Below, piece by piece: positions 28,298-39,995 of a stretch of 64,000 nucleotides of DNA. The stretch is from assembly GCA_946406115.1 (NCBI GenBank), contig OX291543.1:312501-376500 (forward strand), read 5' to 3'. Source of the DNA: Apoda limacodes. Taxonomy: Eukaryota > Arthropoda > Insecta > Lepidoptera > Limacodidae. Numbering within the stretch: position 1 is the first letter of the stretch; the number at the start of each line of letters is the position of its first letter. A model generated the notes under the pieces. That model was not told the origin of the DNA. It saw nothing but the letters and a program-made list of their open reading frames with translations, and did not search any database. Position numbers and translations under genes: made by a program.

Positions 28298-29709
28298 AAC
28301 AAACATCAACTTAATCCACTGATTTTATCTCGACCAGTATTGGCAAAAGCATCAGTTGGCAGACTCTTTGGTAATTTGGTTGAGACTGACCTTTTAGTAA
28401 AATAAAATATCAGAAGTCGTAGGAATGTCATTTAATTTTTAAAAATCAACATGACAATTTAAATTTAAAATAATAATAAGGACAAATTAAAAATTACAAC
28501 AATAAAAATAAAGTTTTAATAGACATTGTTTGACAATAAAGTTATTAACAATAGTGTGAAAACCCAAAACGGACCTTAGTGCAAATGGAGCTTTTAGTAT
28601 AAAATATTTTCATTAATCAATTCTAAAACTTTTTGAATATGATAGACTTTTTTAACTACAACAATTTCACAATTAGGTAATCCAGATTAAATTCAAATTC
28701 AAATTATAGTTTATTTCTCAAAAATAGGATACAATATCAGTTTTTTGACTTTAATATAATATGCAAGGATTTCATAAACTACTACCGTTTCGAAAGCAAG
28801 ATGGCGTTCTGGGAAAGAAACGGCGAAAGAAACTCTCCAGCTGTCGCTCTTTTCAATTTTAATTATAACGATTGGTACTTACAAATATAAGTACTATGGT
28901 AACATCATTTTAGTTATTCCCATGCGTTTTTATCTATAAGATAGTCTTTAATTGAATTGTAAGCTATTTGTATCACAAGAACCTATTTGAAAAAAATTAT
29001 AATCATAAATTAAAAATATTTACCTAAACCCTTAACCTTTATTGCCCAAACACGTGACCTCGTCTTATCTTTATTATCTATTACTACATTTTTATTACGC
29101 GTCACACCAAAAATATAAAAAAAATCTTACACCAGCCGTCCGTATACTGAAACCCTTATTACATTTAATCTCTAATTTATTATATTATGCTGTCTCTAAA
29201 AATTTCGAGATACCCATGGTATTAAATCAAAGTAAAATACTCAAAACTTTAGATATCGAGCTAATTTTCTATTTAGAAAATTTTGAGCGCGCGAGCTACT
29301 GGAGTTTTACCTAAAAAAATTGTTATTATTTGGGTTAGTTTATTAGTATAGAAAATTTAAACACAATCGTATTATTGTGGCCATAATTCATTACTGTTAA
29401 TTTTATCATAATTTTTAAGAAATATCCAGCTTACGGAAAAGCAAATTCAGCTAAAATAAGCTGAAGGTAATCATTAGATATGATTTGACTGAGTAAGAAT
29501 CATGTGTTATGTCAAAAACAACATGAGAATTGCTCGTTAAACGCCTAGGTATAGGTATTACCCAAGTTGACCATCAGGATAAGAAGGAAGACAGACATTT
29601 TCCATCTGTTAAGGACGACAGAAATTACATTGCCATTGTTTCGTCTCCATATAAGTTTTCTGCCGTCCTTATGCGATTGAAAAGTTTTTTCGTAAACAAA
29701 TATGACGGT
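28298..29709. other. AT-rich region with LINE-tail-like fragments, no gene
   Basis: Around 28,690-28,910 there is attcaaattcaaattatag followed by a diverged LINE 3' end in reverse orientation (actaccgtttcgaaagcaag, gaaagaaactctccagc). The rest has no support for genes. Confidence 0.4.
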
Positions 29710-29754
29710 GTTAGTAACGTTAGTAACGTTAGTAACGTTAGTAACGTTAGTAAC
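29710..29754. repeat. 9-bp tandem repeat, 5 copies
   Basis: Five exact copies of gttagtaac. Both strands stay open because 9 is a multiple of three; not a gene. Confidence 0.95.
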
Positions 29755-29789
29755 GCAGTTACAATTATAATATTCCAAGCAAAAGCTTA

Positions 29790-29891
29790 CTCCTGCTTGA
29801 GCCTGCCCTCGGTTAGCGGAACCTTTTTCGCTGCACTTTGGTGCCTTCTTTCTTCTTCCAACCGCCGCCGCACAGTCTGCGTCAAAATCTG
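29790..29891 (-). CDS. Candidate terminal exon of an unidentified host gene
   Basis: On the minus strand a T-rich tract with acceptor aatttaattttcag precedes an open stretch ILTQTVRRRLEEERRHQSAA, ending about 14 residues later at a TAA. Highly charged and helical. I cannot name it. Support is limited to the splice signal and the amino-acid composition. Confidence 0.3.
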
Positions 29892-30089
29892 AAAATTAAA
29901 TTTAAATAAAAAATACCCAATAATAAAACCTGAAGCACACGAACAGACAGCGAGGCCAACTATCAAAAATTCCAATCCTATCAGAAATTATTTCCTCGTT
30001 TTGTATGTAAATAAAATACTTTTTTTATTAGACAAAATAATACCTATACATAAATTTATTATTGATTACTAAATTTCAACCAAAATTCT

Positions 30090-31072
30090 TTATTCATTTT
30101 TACCCAAAGGGTAAAAAACGGGTCCCTATTACTAAGACTCCGCTGTCCGTCCGTCCGTCCGTGCGTCTGTTACCATCTGAACCGTGATAGTTAGACAGTT
30201 GAAATTTTCACAGAAGATGTATTTCTGTTGCCGCTATAACAACAAACAGAATAAAATAAATATTTAAGGGGGCTCAACAAACGTGATATTTTTTTTGCTA
30301 GATAGTCATAACGGCAACAGGTAGACGCTTCAAATATATTCACAAAAAATTAATTCACTTATAAAAAAATAAAATTAAAACAAATATTTGAGGGGAGGGG
30401 GAGCCTCTCATACAACAGACGTGGTTTTTATTTGCTGTTTTTAGGGTTCCGTAGTCAACAAGGAACCCTTATAGTTTCGCCATGTCCGTCCGTCCGTCTG
30501 TCCACGGCTTAGTTCAAAAACTACTTATACGAGAAAGCTGCAATTTGGCAGGGATATACACATTGATCAAGCCGACAAAGTGGTAGAATAAAATCTTTGA
30601 AAAAAAATTCTTTTAGGGTTCCCTACACGTGAAGTTGGGACGTATTTTTTTTTTCTCGTCTACCCCATCGTAAGGGGTATCGTTGGATAGGAAATCCAAA
30701 AACATTGGCTGTATGCAAAGAACATTTTTTGATTTAGAGCCCTAAGCCCTGTTTGCGAAACATTTAGCGTTAAAAAGTAAAATTTTCGCACAAATTCCAT
30801 TAAAAGTTACCAATATGAAGTAGGTAACATCTGTAAAACCATGTATAACAACAACGATGTATAATTATAGAAAAATAAAATAATAACATTCTAAAAATAA
30901 AACAAATATTTAAGGAGGGCTCCCATTCAACAAACGTGATTTTTGCAGTTTTTATAGATAATGGTACGGAACCCTTCGTGCGCGAGTCCGACTCGCACTT
31001 GGCCGATTTTATTATAGGTAATGGTACGGAACCCTTCGTGCGCTCGTCCGACTTGCACTTGGCCGTTTCTTC
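30090..31072. repeat. Dispersed lepidopteran-type repeats
   Basis: Includes ctattactaagactccgct and repeated gtccgtccgtccgt at 30,127-30,175. A related unit follows with agggttccgtagtcaacaag at 30,442. Two tandem copies of atggtacggaacccttcgtg occur at 30,961 and 31,021, ending in cgactcgcacttggccg. These phrases are widespread in Lepidoptera. No ORF is credible; the short minus frame 31,183-30,800 reads through the repeat. Confidence 0.6.
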
Positions 31073-31164
31073 ATAATAATTTTCGCGATGTCTATTCTTT
31101 ACAAGTAAGGCTGAGCTCTTCTCGTGAATTAAAATGATTTCCCGGCAGTCGTCATTACTCACCT

Positions 31165-31215
31165 TAACCCACCGATCTGTCACACGGGTTTTATTTAGAC
31201 TTGTAAATCTTTAAG
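31165..31215 (-). CDS. Candidate host exon end (donor site)
   Basis: The minus strand reads TRVTDRWVK followed by a strong donor (aag|gtgagt). The acceptor was not identified, so the upstream limit is arbitrary. Weak support on its own. Confidence 0.2.
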
Positions 31216-31474
31216 ATTTATGTATACATTTCCAATTCGTAAGTAGAATCCTGTGATTTTTTGATTTTTCGGCCTCAATCGGGCTCCGCCGACTGAGTTC
31301 AGTGACTCAGAGACGGTAAAAAACCACGTTTATCATAGGTAGATCGTGTAGGTCGCTGTAGCTTCAACCAACAGACGGCTCCTTGTGCTCAAAGTCATCA
31401 TTTATTTTACACATAAAAAAATGCTCCCTGTTACCTTATATATAGTTATGTTATTGTTATGTTATTTATAAATG

Positions 31475-31700
31475 ACCCTATAATATTATAAAGGCGGAAT
31501 TGTGAATGTGTTCTTCACGCTCAAACGGCTGGGCCAATTTTAATGAAATTTGGTAAGAAAGTATGTGACACACTGGATTAACATATAGGTATGCTACTTT
31601 TTATCCTAAAAAATATAGTATTTTCGAGGGATGAGCAAAGAATCAGATATGGCTCGATAACTGAATTTAGCGCGGATGGAACCGCGGGCACAGCCAGTAA
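31475..31700. mobile_element. Helitron-like non-autonomous repeat
   Basis: Contains ataaaggcggaattgtgaat, cgctcaaacggctgggccaa, ttttaatgaaatttggtaag and, near the end, ggaaccgcgggcacagccag. This order is typical of the short Helitron-like repeats of Lepidoptera. The end cagccagta lacks a perfect CTAG. Confidence 0.5.
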
Positions 31701-32101
31701 CACTATAAAGTAACAAAAGATTTTTTTACGCTGACCGGCGCGGCGTGCATTTTTAGTAACTACCTATAATGGGAACGGTGTTTAAATCCAGTACAGTTAC
31801 CATTGCCGCGCGCGTATTTGTCAAGTAATACCACAACATACCTACGCGAGCGGCAATGGTAAAAGGCTTATGAAATAATACATAAAGGCTAAAAAATGGA
31901 TTTTTAACATCAATTCCCTTGAAATTACAAAGTAGGCACGCCGATTACCGGGTCATGTCTAATTTTTTTTTATATAAAACTAACGACATGGTTCAGTAAA
32001 ATATATTTTTCCATCGCTGATAGCGCATCTATACCTATAAAAGTGCAAATAAATACCTACCACAGACTGACTGGTAATAGATAATGATAAATGATACTTA
32101 C
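31701..32101. other. No gene seen
   Basis: Contains a GC-richer patch near 31,730-31,850 (ccgcgcgcgtatttg); nothing supportable. Confidence 0.3.
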
Positions 32102-32182
32102 GTGATATTAAGAAGCAGTGCTCTGGGTATTGAGAAACGGCTCTTCCTCGTTCCTGAGGATCCAATGTCTTATTGATTTTGT
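32102..32182 (-). CDS. Candidate 81-bp host exon, phase 1-1
   Basis: The minus strand has acceptor tttttacag at 32,183, an open stretch KINKTLDPQERGRAVSQYPE followed by HCFLIS, and donor gtaagtat after 32,102. Its length is a multiple of three with matching phases, as expected for an internal exon. Gene not recognised. Together with the other minus-strand candidates (29.8, 31.2 and 34.6 kb) it could belong to one gene spanning this region. Confidence 0.35.
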
Positions 32183-33084
32183 CTGTAAAAAGATTTTTTT
32201 AAATTTGATGCTTATTTAAAACAGGGTTCAAAAAAATTAAGTTGATACCTAAAAAAAATATAAAATGTCACTCATGAGACTGCTTTTAGTTACCTATTTA
32301 AGACCAGACAGTAAAATTATTTCTATAGTACTGTTTTTTCTTTTATATTGTATTTATTATTCTATATTGAGTATTGATTATTACCTACTGACTCTTCGGT
32401 GAAGGAAAACATCGTGAGGAAACCTGAATAAATAAAAAAAAGACTCATGTAAACACCCTCGATAAGGGACCTCCCCACAGTCGGAACGTAGGTATGAGGC
32501 TGGTAAGGACTAAAAATATTAAGTTACTACTTTTGATTCGTGATGGATAAGTTCATCTAAAACTACGTAATTAACAAAGTAAATTTACTTACTGTTATTC
32601 GAGTTCGTCGCTCAATATGTTTTATTTTTTAGCCCGTTTCTCCGCTGCACTTGAATAAGTTGAGGTGCCATATTTATTTTAGATATTTAGATGCGACAAA
32701 CGATTGCGCCTACTCGTGACAATGTCACGGAGAACACTAAATTTTGATCGCCGCCCCGCCGCCCCGCCCGCCGCGCCGGCTTTCATTCATGTTTGCAGTA
32801 TACATATATCTATAGATATGTTCGCAGACGCAGCTTTCTTTCCTACGATATATCTATAGCGAAACGTTTAAGTTATAGGTATGTTTTCGTGGGTAACTTG
32901 ATGTGTCGCCTAGTGTACAAAGGTCCAGTCACTTTATTTTTTTCATCTAAACCGTAAATGTTAACACTAACGTTGGGATTATTTGTTTCAAAACATTATA
33001 CATCATTGAAGTTGGGAGGAAATTTCATGTTAGAAATATTAGAAAATTCAGAGAAATGAGGATATGAAGTTATTCTATTTGGAT
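32183..33084. other. No gene; GC-rich patch
   Basis: A CG-rich run (gccgccccgccgccccgccc) at ~32,752-32,780 stands out in AT-rich DNA. No coding signal. Confidence 0.35.
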
Positions 33085-33111
33085 TTCATTTTGCAGGATA
33101 AATATGTGCAA

Positions 33112-33679
33112 TTATACACCAAAGAAATAAAATTCAGTTTTGTTTCGAATATTTATACAAGATTTAGAGTTTTGAATTCGTTTTGGGAGAGGTGTGTATG
33201 ATCCAGCTTTCAGAGGACTAAATTTAGCAATATTTATTTCCAAGTGACTGATTGACTCGTCCAGCCTTATTCCGCTTGTTCGAGTTTTGTACATTTACAT
33301 GACAGAAGATTCGATAGTTCATAATAAACTCGGATATATTAGTGTTACTGTAGTATACTTTGTATTAAAAGATTCCAAAGATGGAGAATCATTTTTCGGT
33401 AATTAATTCCAAGTTTACTTTTATCGATCCATGTCTATTTAATAAATTTTTAACGAGGTTAGAAACAGTTTGCGAAACCTCTAATAACAATTGTTCTTGC
33501 AAAAGATACTGCGACAGAGGATCGATTCTATAACTAATAATTCGATTTTTAAACGCAGTATCAATTATCTGCACATTTTGAAACTCAGTTTGTAACAGGC
33601 AATTTGATTTATGAATACTACTTTTTTTATGAGTTGATAATCGAGAAACATGAACTTGACATTTATTACAAAAAGCCAT
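33112..33679 (-). pseudogene. Polinton-type DNA polymerase B protein, N-terminal fragment
   Basis: The ORF 33,679-33,389 starts with a C2H2-like zinc finger (CNKCQVHVSRLSTHKKSSIH), then IDTAFKNRIISYRID and NLLNRHGSIKVNLELI. After a frameshift there is SFNTKYTTVTLIY. The ORF 33,294-33,112 gives LDESISHLEINIAKFSPLK and TPLPKRIQNSKSCINI. This succession of blocks (zinc finger, FKNRI-YRI, KVN-EL, SFNT, HLEINI, LP-I-K-INI) is the N-terminal region of arthropod Polinton-associated DNA polymerase B proteins as I remember them. The endonuclease-like middle and the polymerase domain are absent. It is separated by 7 kb from element 2. Confidence 0.65.
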
Positions 33680-34124
33680 TTTGTAAAATGTATTAACGAG
33701 GCTTGCAACAATTTAAAAAAATAGGTTAAAAAAGGTATATTGGAGGGGTACAAAATAGGACGAAACAATTTGAATTGCTCCTTACATTTGGCCACGAGCT
33801 TGGTGACAGTACGCCAGACAGCAGTGTCTGTGTCCACTGCACATTTGCACTGAACTAGAGCCACCTACACCTGTAGCGTCTCGATGTCGCGAGTCTTGTA
33901 TACGCGCAACTCCATATAATATCCGCCTGGTACGCGTTACCATTCGCCGTGCGTCGAGTTAAAAAATTTTTCAAAGTTCAGCTTCCTCCTGTAATAAAAA
34001 CCATAAATATGTTACATACATATACACGTAAAATTCTCTTATATACATATTATACGCCATATATGCATTTTATATGCACTTGTAATAAGACTGAGGAAAA
34101 AATTTATTATCAATATGTATTCAC
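33680..34124. other. Flank of the polymerase fragment, no gene
   Basis: Nothing recognised; contains a short (ata)n-like stretch near 34,010-34,070. Confidence 0.3.
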
Positions 34125-34238
34125 TAGTATCTAGCATGTTAACTAGTTAACTAGTATCTAGCATGTTAACTAGTTAACTAGTATCTAGCATGTTAACTAG
34201 TTAACTAGTATCTAGCATGTTAACTAGTTAACTAGTAT
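34125..34238. repeat. 27-bp tandem repeat with a perfect palindrome, 4 copies
   Basis: Units start tagtatctagcatgttaact at 34,125, 34,152, 34,179 and 34,206. Each contains the 14-bp perfect palindrome gttaactagttaac. Copies are identical, so expansion is recent. Confidence 0.95.
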
Positions 34239-34572
34239 GATCAGTAAAAAAAGAAAACAACAAGTATCCCAATATTATAGAATATAAATATAAATATAAT
34301 TGTACCATAGCACTAGTTTTATTTCTATATTAATGTCACACAGTATAAAATAATTTAACATACCTACGAATTTTAAAAATATAGCCGCGTTATTTTTCAG
34401 TCTTTTAATTTATTTTATTATATAACAGTTCATTGATTTTTTATTTTATTGTTAGCGCTAGGGAAAGGCGTAAACCACTTCACAAGTTTAACTTAATTAT
34501 TTTCAATTTATCAGGATAGTTTAAAATACTTAAATAATATACAAAGAAAAGTTTATAATTCACCAGACTAAC

Positions 34573-34813
34573 CTCGGAATCGGAAAATTGCATATTCTGC
34601 TTCCTCTTCTTTGAAGGCTGCGCAGACGGCAAACAAGCATCTTCTTCTGAATCTGAACCCACGTTCAACTGCGGGCTATCAAACGTCGTTGCTGGTGTCT
34701 TCGTAGCTTTGACTGCAGCTGTAGGTGTTTTTTTTCCTTTGACTATTTTTTTCTATGTAGACACTGATGGTTGCGCCACTTTCTCGAAATCAGTGTCAAA
34801 CGGATTGAGAGAC
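34573..34813 (-). pseudogene. Candidate host exon for a charged nuclear-type protein, with a stop
   Basis: The minus strand has acceptor attatttttcag at 34,814 and donor gttagt after 34,573. The 241-bp stretch reads SLNPFDTDFEKVAQPSVST, then a TAG, then IVKGKKTPTAAVKATKTPA, QLNVGSDSEEDACLPSA and PSKKRKQNMQFSDSE. Lys/Ala-rich and acidic Ser-Asp-Ser-Glu segments are typical of tails of nuclear proteins. The stop suggests a decayed exon, a sequencing error, or a different true start. Gene not named. Confidence 0.35.
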
Positions 34814-35059
34814 CTGAAAAATAATTAATTATTAAAGGTGATATATCTTAGCAGCCGATTCCATCCACATAACTGGGCAGGGCATTACTTCAGCTTTCTA
34901 AAATTTTGAAAATAGAGGACAGTTATAGGAAAAAATATGTAAAATCTTTTATTAAAATTAGAAAACAATTTGAAAGAAAACTATTACACTTACATAATTA
35001 AGTTTGTTTAAAATAGTTGACACAGTATAGGAAAAGTACAGACAACCAGCTTCGATAAT

Positions 35060-37700
35060 AGCATTATAGCAATAGGAACGTAAAGACATTGTGAGCCTCT
35101 CAGTTGAGCGAACTGCCGAGCTGTCCTGTATAGAAGTTGAGCATCTCATTGTTGTGAGTGTATACAAGCCGCCTTGTGCAATTTATGATAATTTCGAATT
35201 AGTTATGAAAGAAGAGCTAAATAAAATCAGCATCTCCAATAAACAAATCATTCTTTGTGGAGACTTTAATATAAACATTTTAGAAAATAGTTCATTAAGC
35301 ACCAGATTGCTCGCCTTATTTCGGTCTTTTAATTTAAGTAATTTGTTTTGTGATCCAACTAGAATTGCTGTATCTTGTGCCACGTGCATTGTCGATATAT
35401 TTACTGATATAAAACCAATTCAAAAATCAATTATAAACAACCTGGAGTCAGATCATTGTGGATAGTTAGTGGTTTTAGAAAGAAAGAATAGTTTTGCTAA
35501 AACGGAAATTAAATTTATACCAATAACAACTAAACGGATTGAATCATTTAAATCTAACTTATTGCATAAACTTCCGGATTTACTTTATAATGGCAACCCA
35601 AACGAAATGTACAATACGGTTCTTGACACTATTACTACAGAGAATAATAAAATATTTACTGCAAAAAAGAAACTTATTTCCAGTCGCTTTAGTTTTAGTG
35701 AATGGGCTACCCCAGGTATTTTTAAAAGTAAGCGTAAGCTATATGAATTATATAAAGAAAAAACATATAATAATAGCCAAATATTTAGGGAATATGTACA
35801 AAAATACTCAAAAACCTTTAAAAAAAGTCTGTCTTGATGCAAAATCAATTCACCTCAGACATAAAGTAAAAAATTCAACAAATAAAATAAAAACGACATG
35901 GAACATAATAAATAATGAAACTGGTAAAGCTAGGAATTCATGTCAGGACTTTGAGTTGATTGTAGATAATACAAATTTAAAAACAAATTCTGAGGTAGCA
36001 GTTGCCTTTGAATTTTTTTTTAGCAATATTCCTTTAAAAATAACTGAACATCTTAACTCAAGTCCAATATTAGCAGAAAAATTAATGAAAACTAATGTCC
36101 CTGAATGTAAAGTTCCCTTTGTATTTAAAAACATTAGTCCTACGGATATCATAAATACATTTAAAACATTAGAAAGAAAAAACACCACAAACCTTTGGGG
36201 ACTTTCTGTAAAATCTATAAACTCAACTCAATAAATCACAACCCTAAGCCATAATTTTTAATAGTTGTGTTGATAGTGGTGTGTTTCCTGATGAGATGAA
36301 ACTAAGCAAAGTTATACCTCTTTTTAAATCAGGTAGTTCAACAGACCCTAATAATTTTTGGCCTATTTCAATACTACCTGTACAGTTAAGTTTTTAAAAA
36401 ATCAAACTTTGTCAAATGCTAAACCATTTCTGTATTAATGACCTACTTAGTAGTAAACAGTTTGGCTTTATGAAAGGCCGTTCCACCACCGATGCAGGAG
36501 TGGTACTATTAAAAAATATATTTAACGCCTGGGAGGATTCGCATGATGCTGTTGGAGTGTCCAAAATGAAAATCTCATTAGGAAGCTACATCAGTATGGT
36601 ATTACAGGCAAAGCTCTCGACCTTTTGACCTCAGACATGAGTAGGAGAGTACAGAAATAGATGTCAACGGTGATATATCTCCGGGATCAGCAGTCACTAT
36701 GGGAGTCCCACAGGGCTCAATTTTAGGTCCTTTTCTATTTCTTATTTACATTAACGATCTCCCATATCATGTAAAAACCATGACCTTGTCTTATTTGCTG
36801 ATGACACCTCTTTACTTTTTAAAGTTAAGAGACGACAGACATGTTATGATGAATTAAATAATGCCCTTTTTAAAATTGTTAGCCAAAAAACTTAGCTCTG
36901 CCGTGTATGCGATCAAGAAAATAAGACAATTGACCGATGTCGCCACTGCAAAAATAGTATATTTTAGCTATTTCCATAGTTTAATGACATATTGTGGGAT
37001 GGCGCTGCTGATGTAAATACAATATTTTTGTTACACAAAAGGGCAATTCGTGCTATTTATAAATTAGGATCTAGGATATAGGTTTAGGGAAGTAAATATT
37101 TTAACTTTAGCGTCGCAGTACATATATGAAAATCTTTTATATGTACATAAAAATATCAATAGTTACAGCAACAAAAGTGACGTTCACAAAGTAAATACTA
37201 GAAGTAAAAATAAGCTGTTGGTGCATGATACACGTCTACACAAAATAAGTAACTCTTTTATGGGGAAATGTATACACTTTTACAACAAATTTACCAATAA
37301 TATTCAAAAGCTATCAATAAGTAAATTTAAATCTTTTATCAAACAAGTACTTTGTAAAAAAGCATACTACAATATTTCAGACTATGTTAATGATAAAAAT
37401 CCTTGGGACTGAAGATGCTCAATTACAGGATGCATAAGTAAACAAAATTAAAATGGAAATAATAAAAAATTATACAGCTTATAATTTTTATTTAAAACAT
37501 TGATTGTATTTTTAGTTTTAATGATTTTTTTAAAAGAGTAACTATCGAGTTTCTTGCCGGATTCTTCTCGGTAGAAATCAACAACATTGTGAACCGGAGG
37601 CAGGGTTGGAGGGTTCAAAAAATAATATTTCATAACTTTGACGATTCAAAAGTGATTGTTAAATCCTTATTTGAATGAAACATTTTGACTTTGACATTAG
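35060..37700 (+). mobile_element. CR1/jockey-like LINE, degenerate
   Basis: The 5' side starts within the endonuclease (LIVVSVYKPPCAIYDNFE, IILCGDFNINILENSS, NNLESDHCG). ORFs at 35,469 and 35,539 cover the linker (SRFSFSEWATPGIF, KIKTTWNIINNETGKARN). RT motifs follow in shifting frames: [50 protein letters not shown] and a [16 protein letters not shown] catalytic region. The ORF at 37,218 gives KISNSFMGKCIHFYNKF and KKAYYNISDYVNDKNPW. The 3' end, to ~37,700, has gagtttcttgccggattctt and a ttttgactttgac tail, typical of this lepidopteran LINE group. Many stops; inactive. Confidence 0.85.
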
Positions 37701-38191
37701 TGAAAGTGACAAAAATATTAATAAGCAAAATTCAAAGACTTGGTTCATAAAGCTGCATGCACATGATTACAATCTAAGTTTATTTGTAATCATAGGACCA
37801 AAAATACTTTAAATTAACTTACCATTGTAAACCTTATGATGTAAACACAAAGCTTATTTTTTATTCAACATAACTATAACCATTAAACTCTAATATGCAC
37901 ACGGTCTAAGGAAACTATGCTTGGTCAGTATTTTTACTTAATTTGGTTGTATGTTTTGAATTCGATACAAGATTCTAAAAATACAGAGTTTTGTACTTGC
38001 ATAGATTGCAACTATATAGGAAGGGATAAAGCTAAGTTGGTATGTACGGTCGCAGTCAGTAAATATTTACCACCTTAAGGATCAAAATTGCATGCACACA
38101 TTTGAGTCACAAGTTCTAAATGTCTATTTTATAATAATTTGATTGACCATAGATTATCTTTTTTCTAATATGACAATCAATTGCTCTAGGA

Positions 38192-38606
38192 CAGGGATGG
38201 CGAACCTTTATTGTGAATGTGCCATTTTCTATGAAAAAAACAATACTGTACCTATGACGTACCGTCAAAAAATCTGAGTTACTTAATAATAATGGAGAAA
38301 AATTAAACGAATTGTTATTAACTTAAAGCTTTTTAGATACTTGCAGCTCGAAATGTTTACAGCAATCAAAATGTTTAATATTTGATATTTATTAAAAATA
38401 AAAAAAAAGATTAGTGTGATTTCTGCTGTTTTGCAACATTAGATGCTAAAAATCTCACATTAGGGTCATAATTTGTTACTAAGCAGAATGGAAACTAAAC
38501 TAGCGTTGATTTCTAAAAATGACTTGCAAGTATAGGATATATAGAAAATATAAGTATAGAAATTTCATAAATGATTGGCGTGCCCGAATTGCCATGGGTT
38601 CGCCAT
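38192..38606. mobile_element. hAT-like MITE, ~415 bp, with 8-bp target duplication
   Basis: The left end is cagggatggcgaacc and the right end is ggttcgccat. The 8-bp ctctagga flanks it on both sides (38,184-38,191 and 38,607-38,614). The 8-bp duplication and the cag start fit hAT elements; the right terminus seems to lack its last ~5 bases. It interrupts the Tc1/mariner element near its left end. Confidence 0.8.
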
Positions 38607-38734
38607 CTCTAGGAGATGGATTGACTACTATCAAGTTTTAATATATAGAAAACCTTCTTTGAAAAAACTAATATTTTAGTTTTTTAAATAAAAATAAGAA
38701 GAAATAATAAAATAGACACTTCGAAAATCTTTAT

Positions 38735-39716
38735 TTAATATCTAGTATAACCTCCCTCTGCAGCTATGACGGCACGTAATTTATCTGGCATAGATGCAAC
38801 AAGACGCGTGCATAAATCAGTACCTCTGATATCATCCCATACTTGAGCACAGTGTGATCTAAGAGCTTTAGGGTTTCTTTCATTTTGACAGTCCCAGCGT
38901 TGAACCATAAGCCCCCATAAATTTTCAATAGGGTTTAAATCAGCAGACCGAGCCGTCCATTGAATGGGACGAATGTCACGGTGCAGGTTGAACCACGCCA
39001 TAGTAGCACTGGCTGTGTGTATCCGTGCATTATCTTGAACGTAAGTAACGTGTGGGAATTCCGTTACAGGGTACACTACGCGCACAGTAGGCAGCATCAC
39101 TTCTTCCAAAAGCGTCACATAATTAATGGCCGTAGCCCTATTCTCTAACGACGCCAGTTATCCGACGCCGTCAAGGCTCATCCACCCCTATAAGTTTACT
39201 GTAATGCGACCAGACTCGTTTTGAGGCACAATATGACCTTCATCATACCGAGTTCGATTGTAGCGCCATAAAGTTAATCTTCCGATTTGGTTTGATTTAA
39301 AAGTTTTTTCATCGGTATCGAGATGTCGTCGCGCAAAGTTAAGCCGGGCTGTTTTGTGGTGCAAAGCTCCACTCCACTTTAATTGCAAGTTGTCTGTAGT
39401 GTAGTCCAACATTGTGCAAAGCTCGTCGGATCGTCCGAGCACTCACATCATATAAAGCAGCAAAATAACTAGTTGGTGTGAAACCATTCTCTTCGTAACG
39501 ACGAATGATTTCTGTTATTTGCGCGGCGGTTAGTATCGGTCGTCGTCCTGAATTATTTCTATGATCTGTTATTTGCCCTTCTTCGCCGTGACGCCTAATC
39601 CAAAACCTCACAGTGAATCGCGATATATTGAGTTCTCGTGATATAGCACTAATACTATGTCCATCTTCTAAGAGAAATATTATTTCAGCCCTTTGCTCCA
39701 GGGTTAAACTTGCCAT
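38735..39716 (-). pseudogene. Tc1/mariner transposase, frameshifted
   Basis: From the ATG at 39,716: MASLTLEQRAEIIFLLEDGH and a helix-turn-helix with SISAISRELNISRFTVRFW, then a second DNA-binding part (GFTPTSYFAALYDVSARTIR). The frame shifts near 39,360. ORF 39,442-39,188 continues (TARLNFARRHLDTDEKTF) with the expected first catalytic Asp region. After stops, ORF 39,118-38,735 has VTYVQDNARIHTA (second Asp), SADLNPIENLWG (catalytic Glu) and KLRAVIAAEGGYTRY at the end. About 330 codons in total, the family length. Confidence 0.88.
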
Positions 39717-39995
39717 TTTATTTCGTTATGAAAAATCTTTTGTAAAATTTTACTCTTTTAAAACGACGTTAAAACAATAGTTTTTGATAAATGTCATTTA
39801 AACAAATAAAGAAATGAGTTTCATTATAATATATAAAGTGATCAATAATTCTCGTTGTTTTTCTCGATGCGTCATTTTGCATAATAGCTTTTAAAAGCTA
39901 ATAAGTAACTTGATATGGCATTTTAGACTTAGTGAAAAACTTGTGATATAGAATCTAATTTCAAAATTGGTAAACATTTTCTGACCGCGACCGTA

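Larger units (their letters stand above)
38045..39995 (-). mobile_element. Tc1/mariner transposon with ~27-bp terminal inverted repeats
   Basis: tacggtcgcagtcagtaaat at 38,045 (27 bp in all, to 38,071) matches the reverse complement of 39,969-39,995 (ggtaaacattttctgaccgc...) with few mismatches. The outer TA on each side fits the TA target duplication of this superfamily. Inside lie a broken transposase on the minus strand and, near the left end, a nested hAT-like MITE (38,192-38,606). Without the nested part the element would be about 1.5 kb, normal for the group. Confidence 0.88.

Noticed and set aside
29545..29892. Frames with repeated Asn-Val-Thr or Val-Ser-Asn
   Set aside because: Generated by five copies of a 9-bp repeat; open on both strands, no family likeness.
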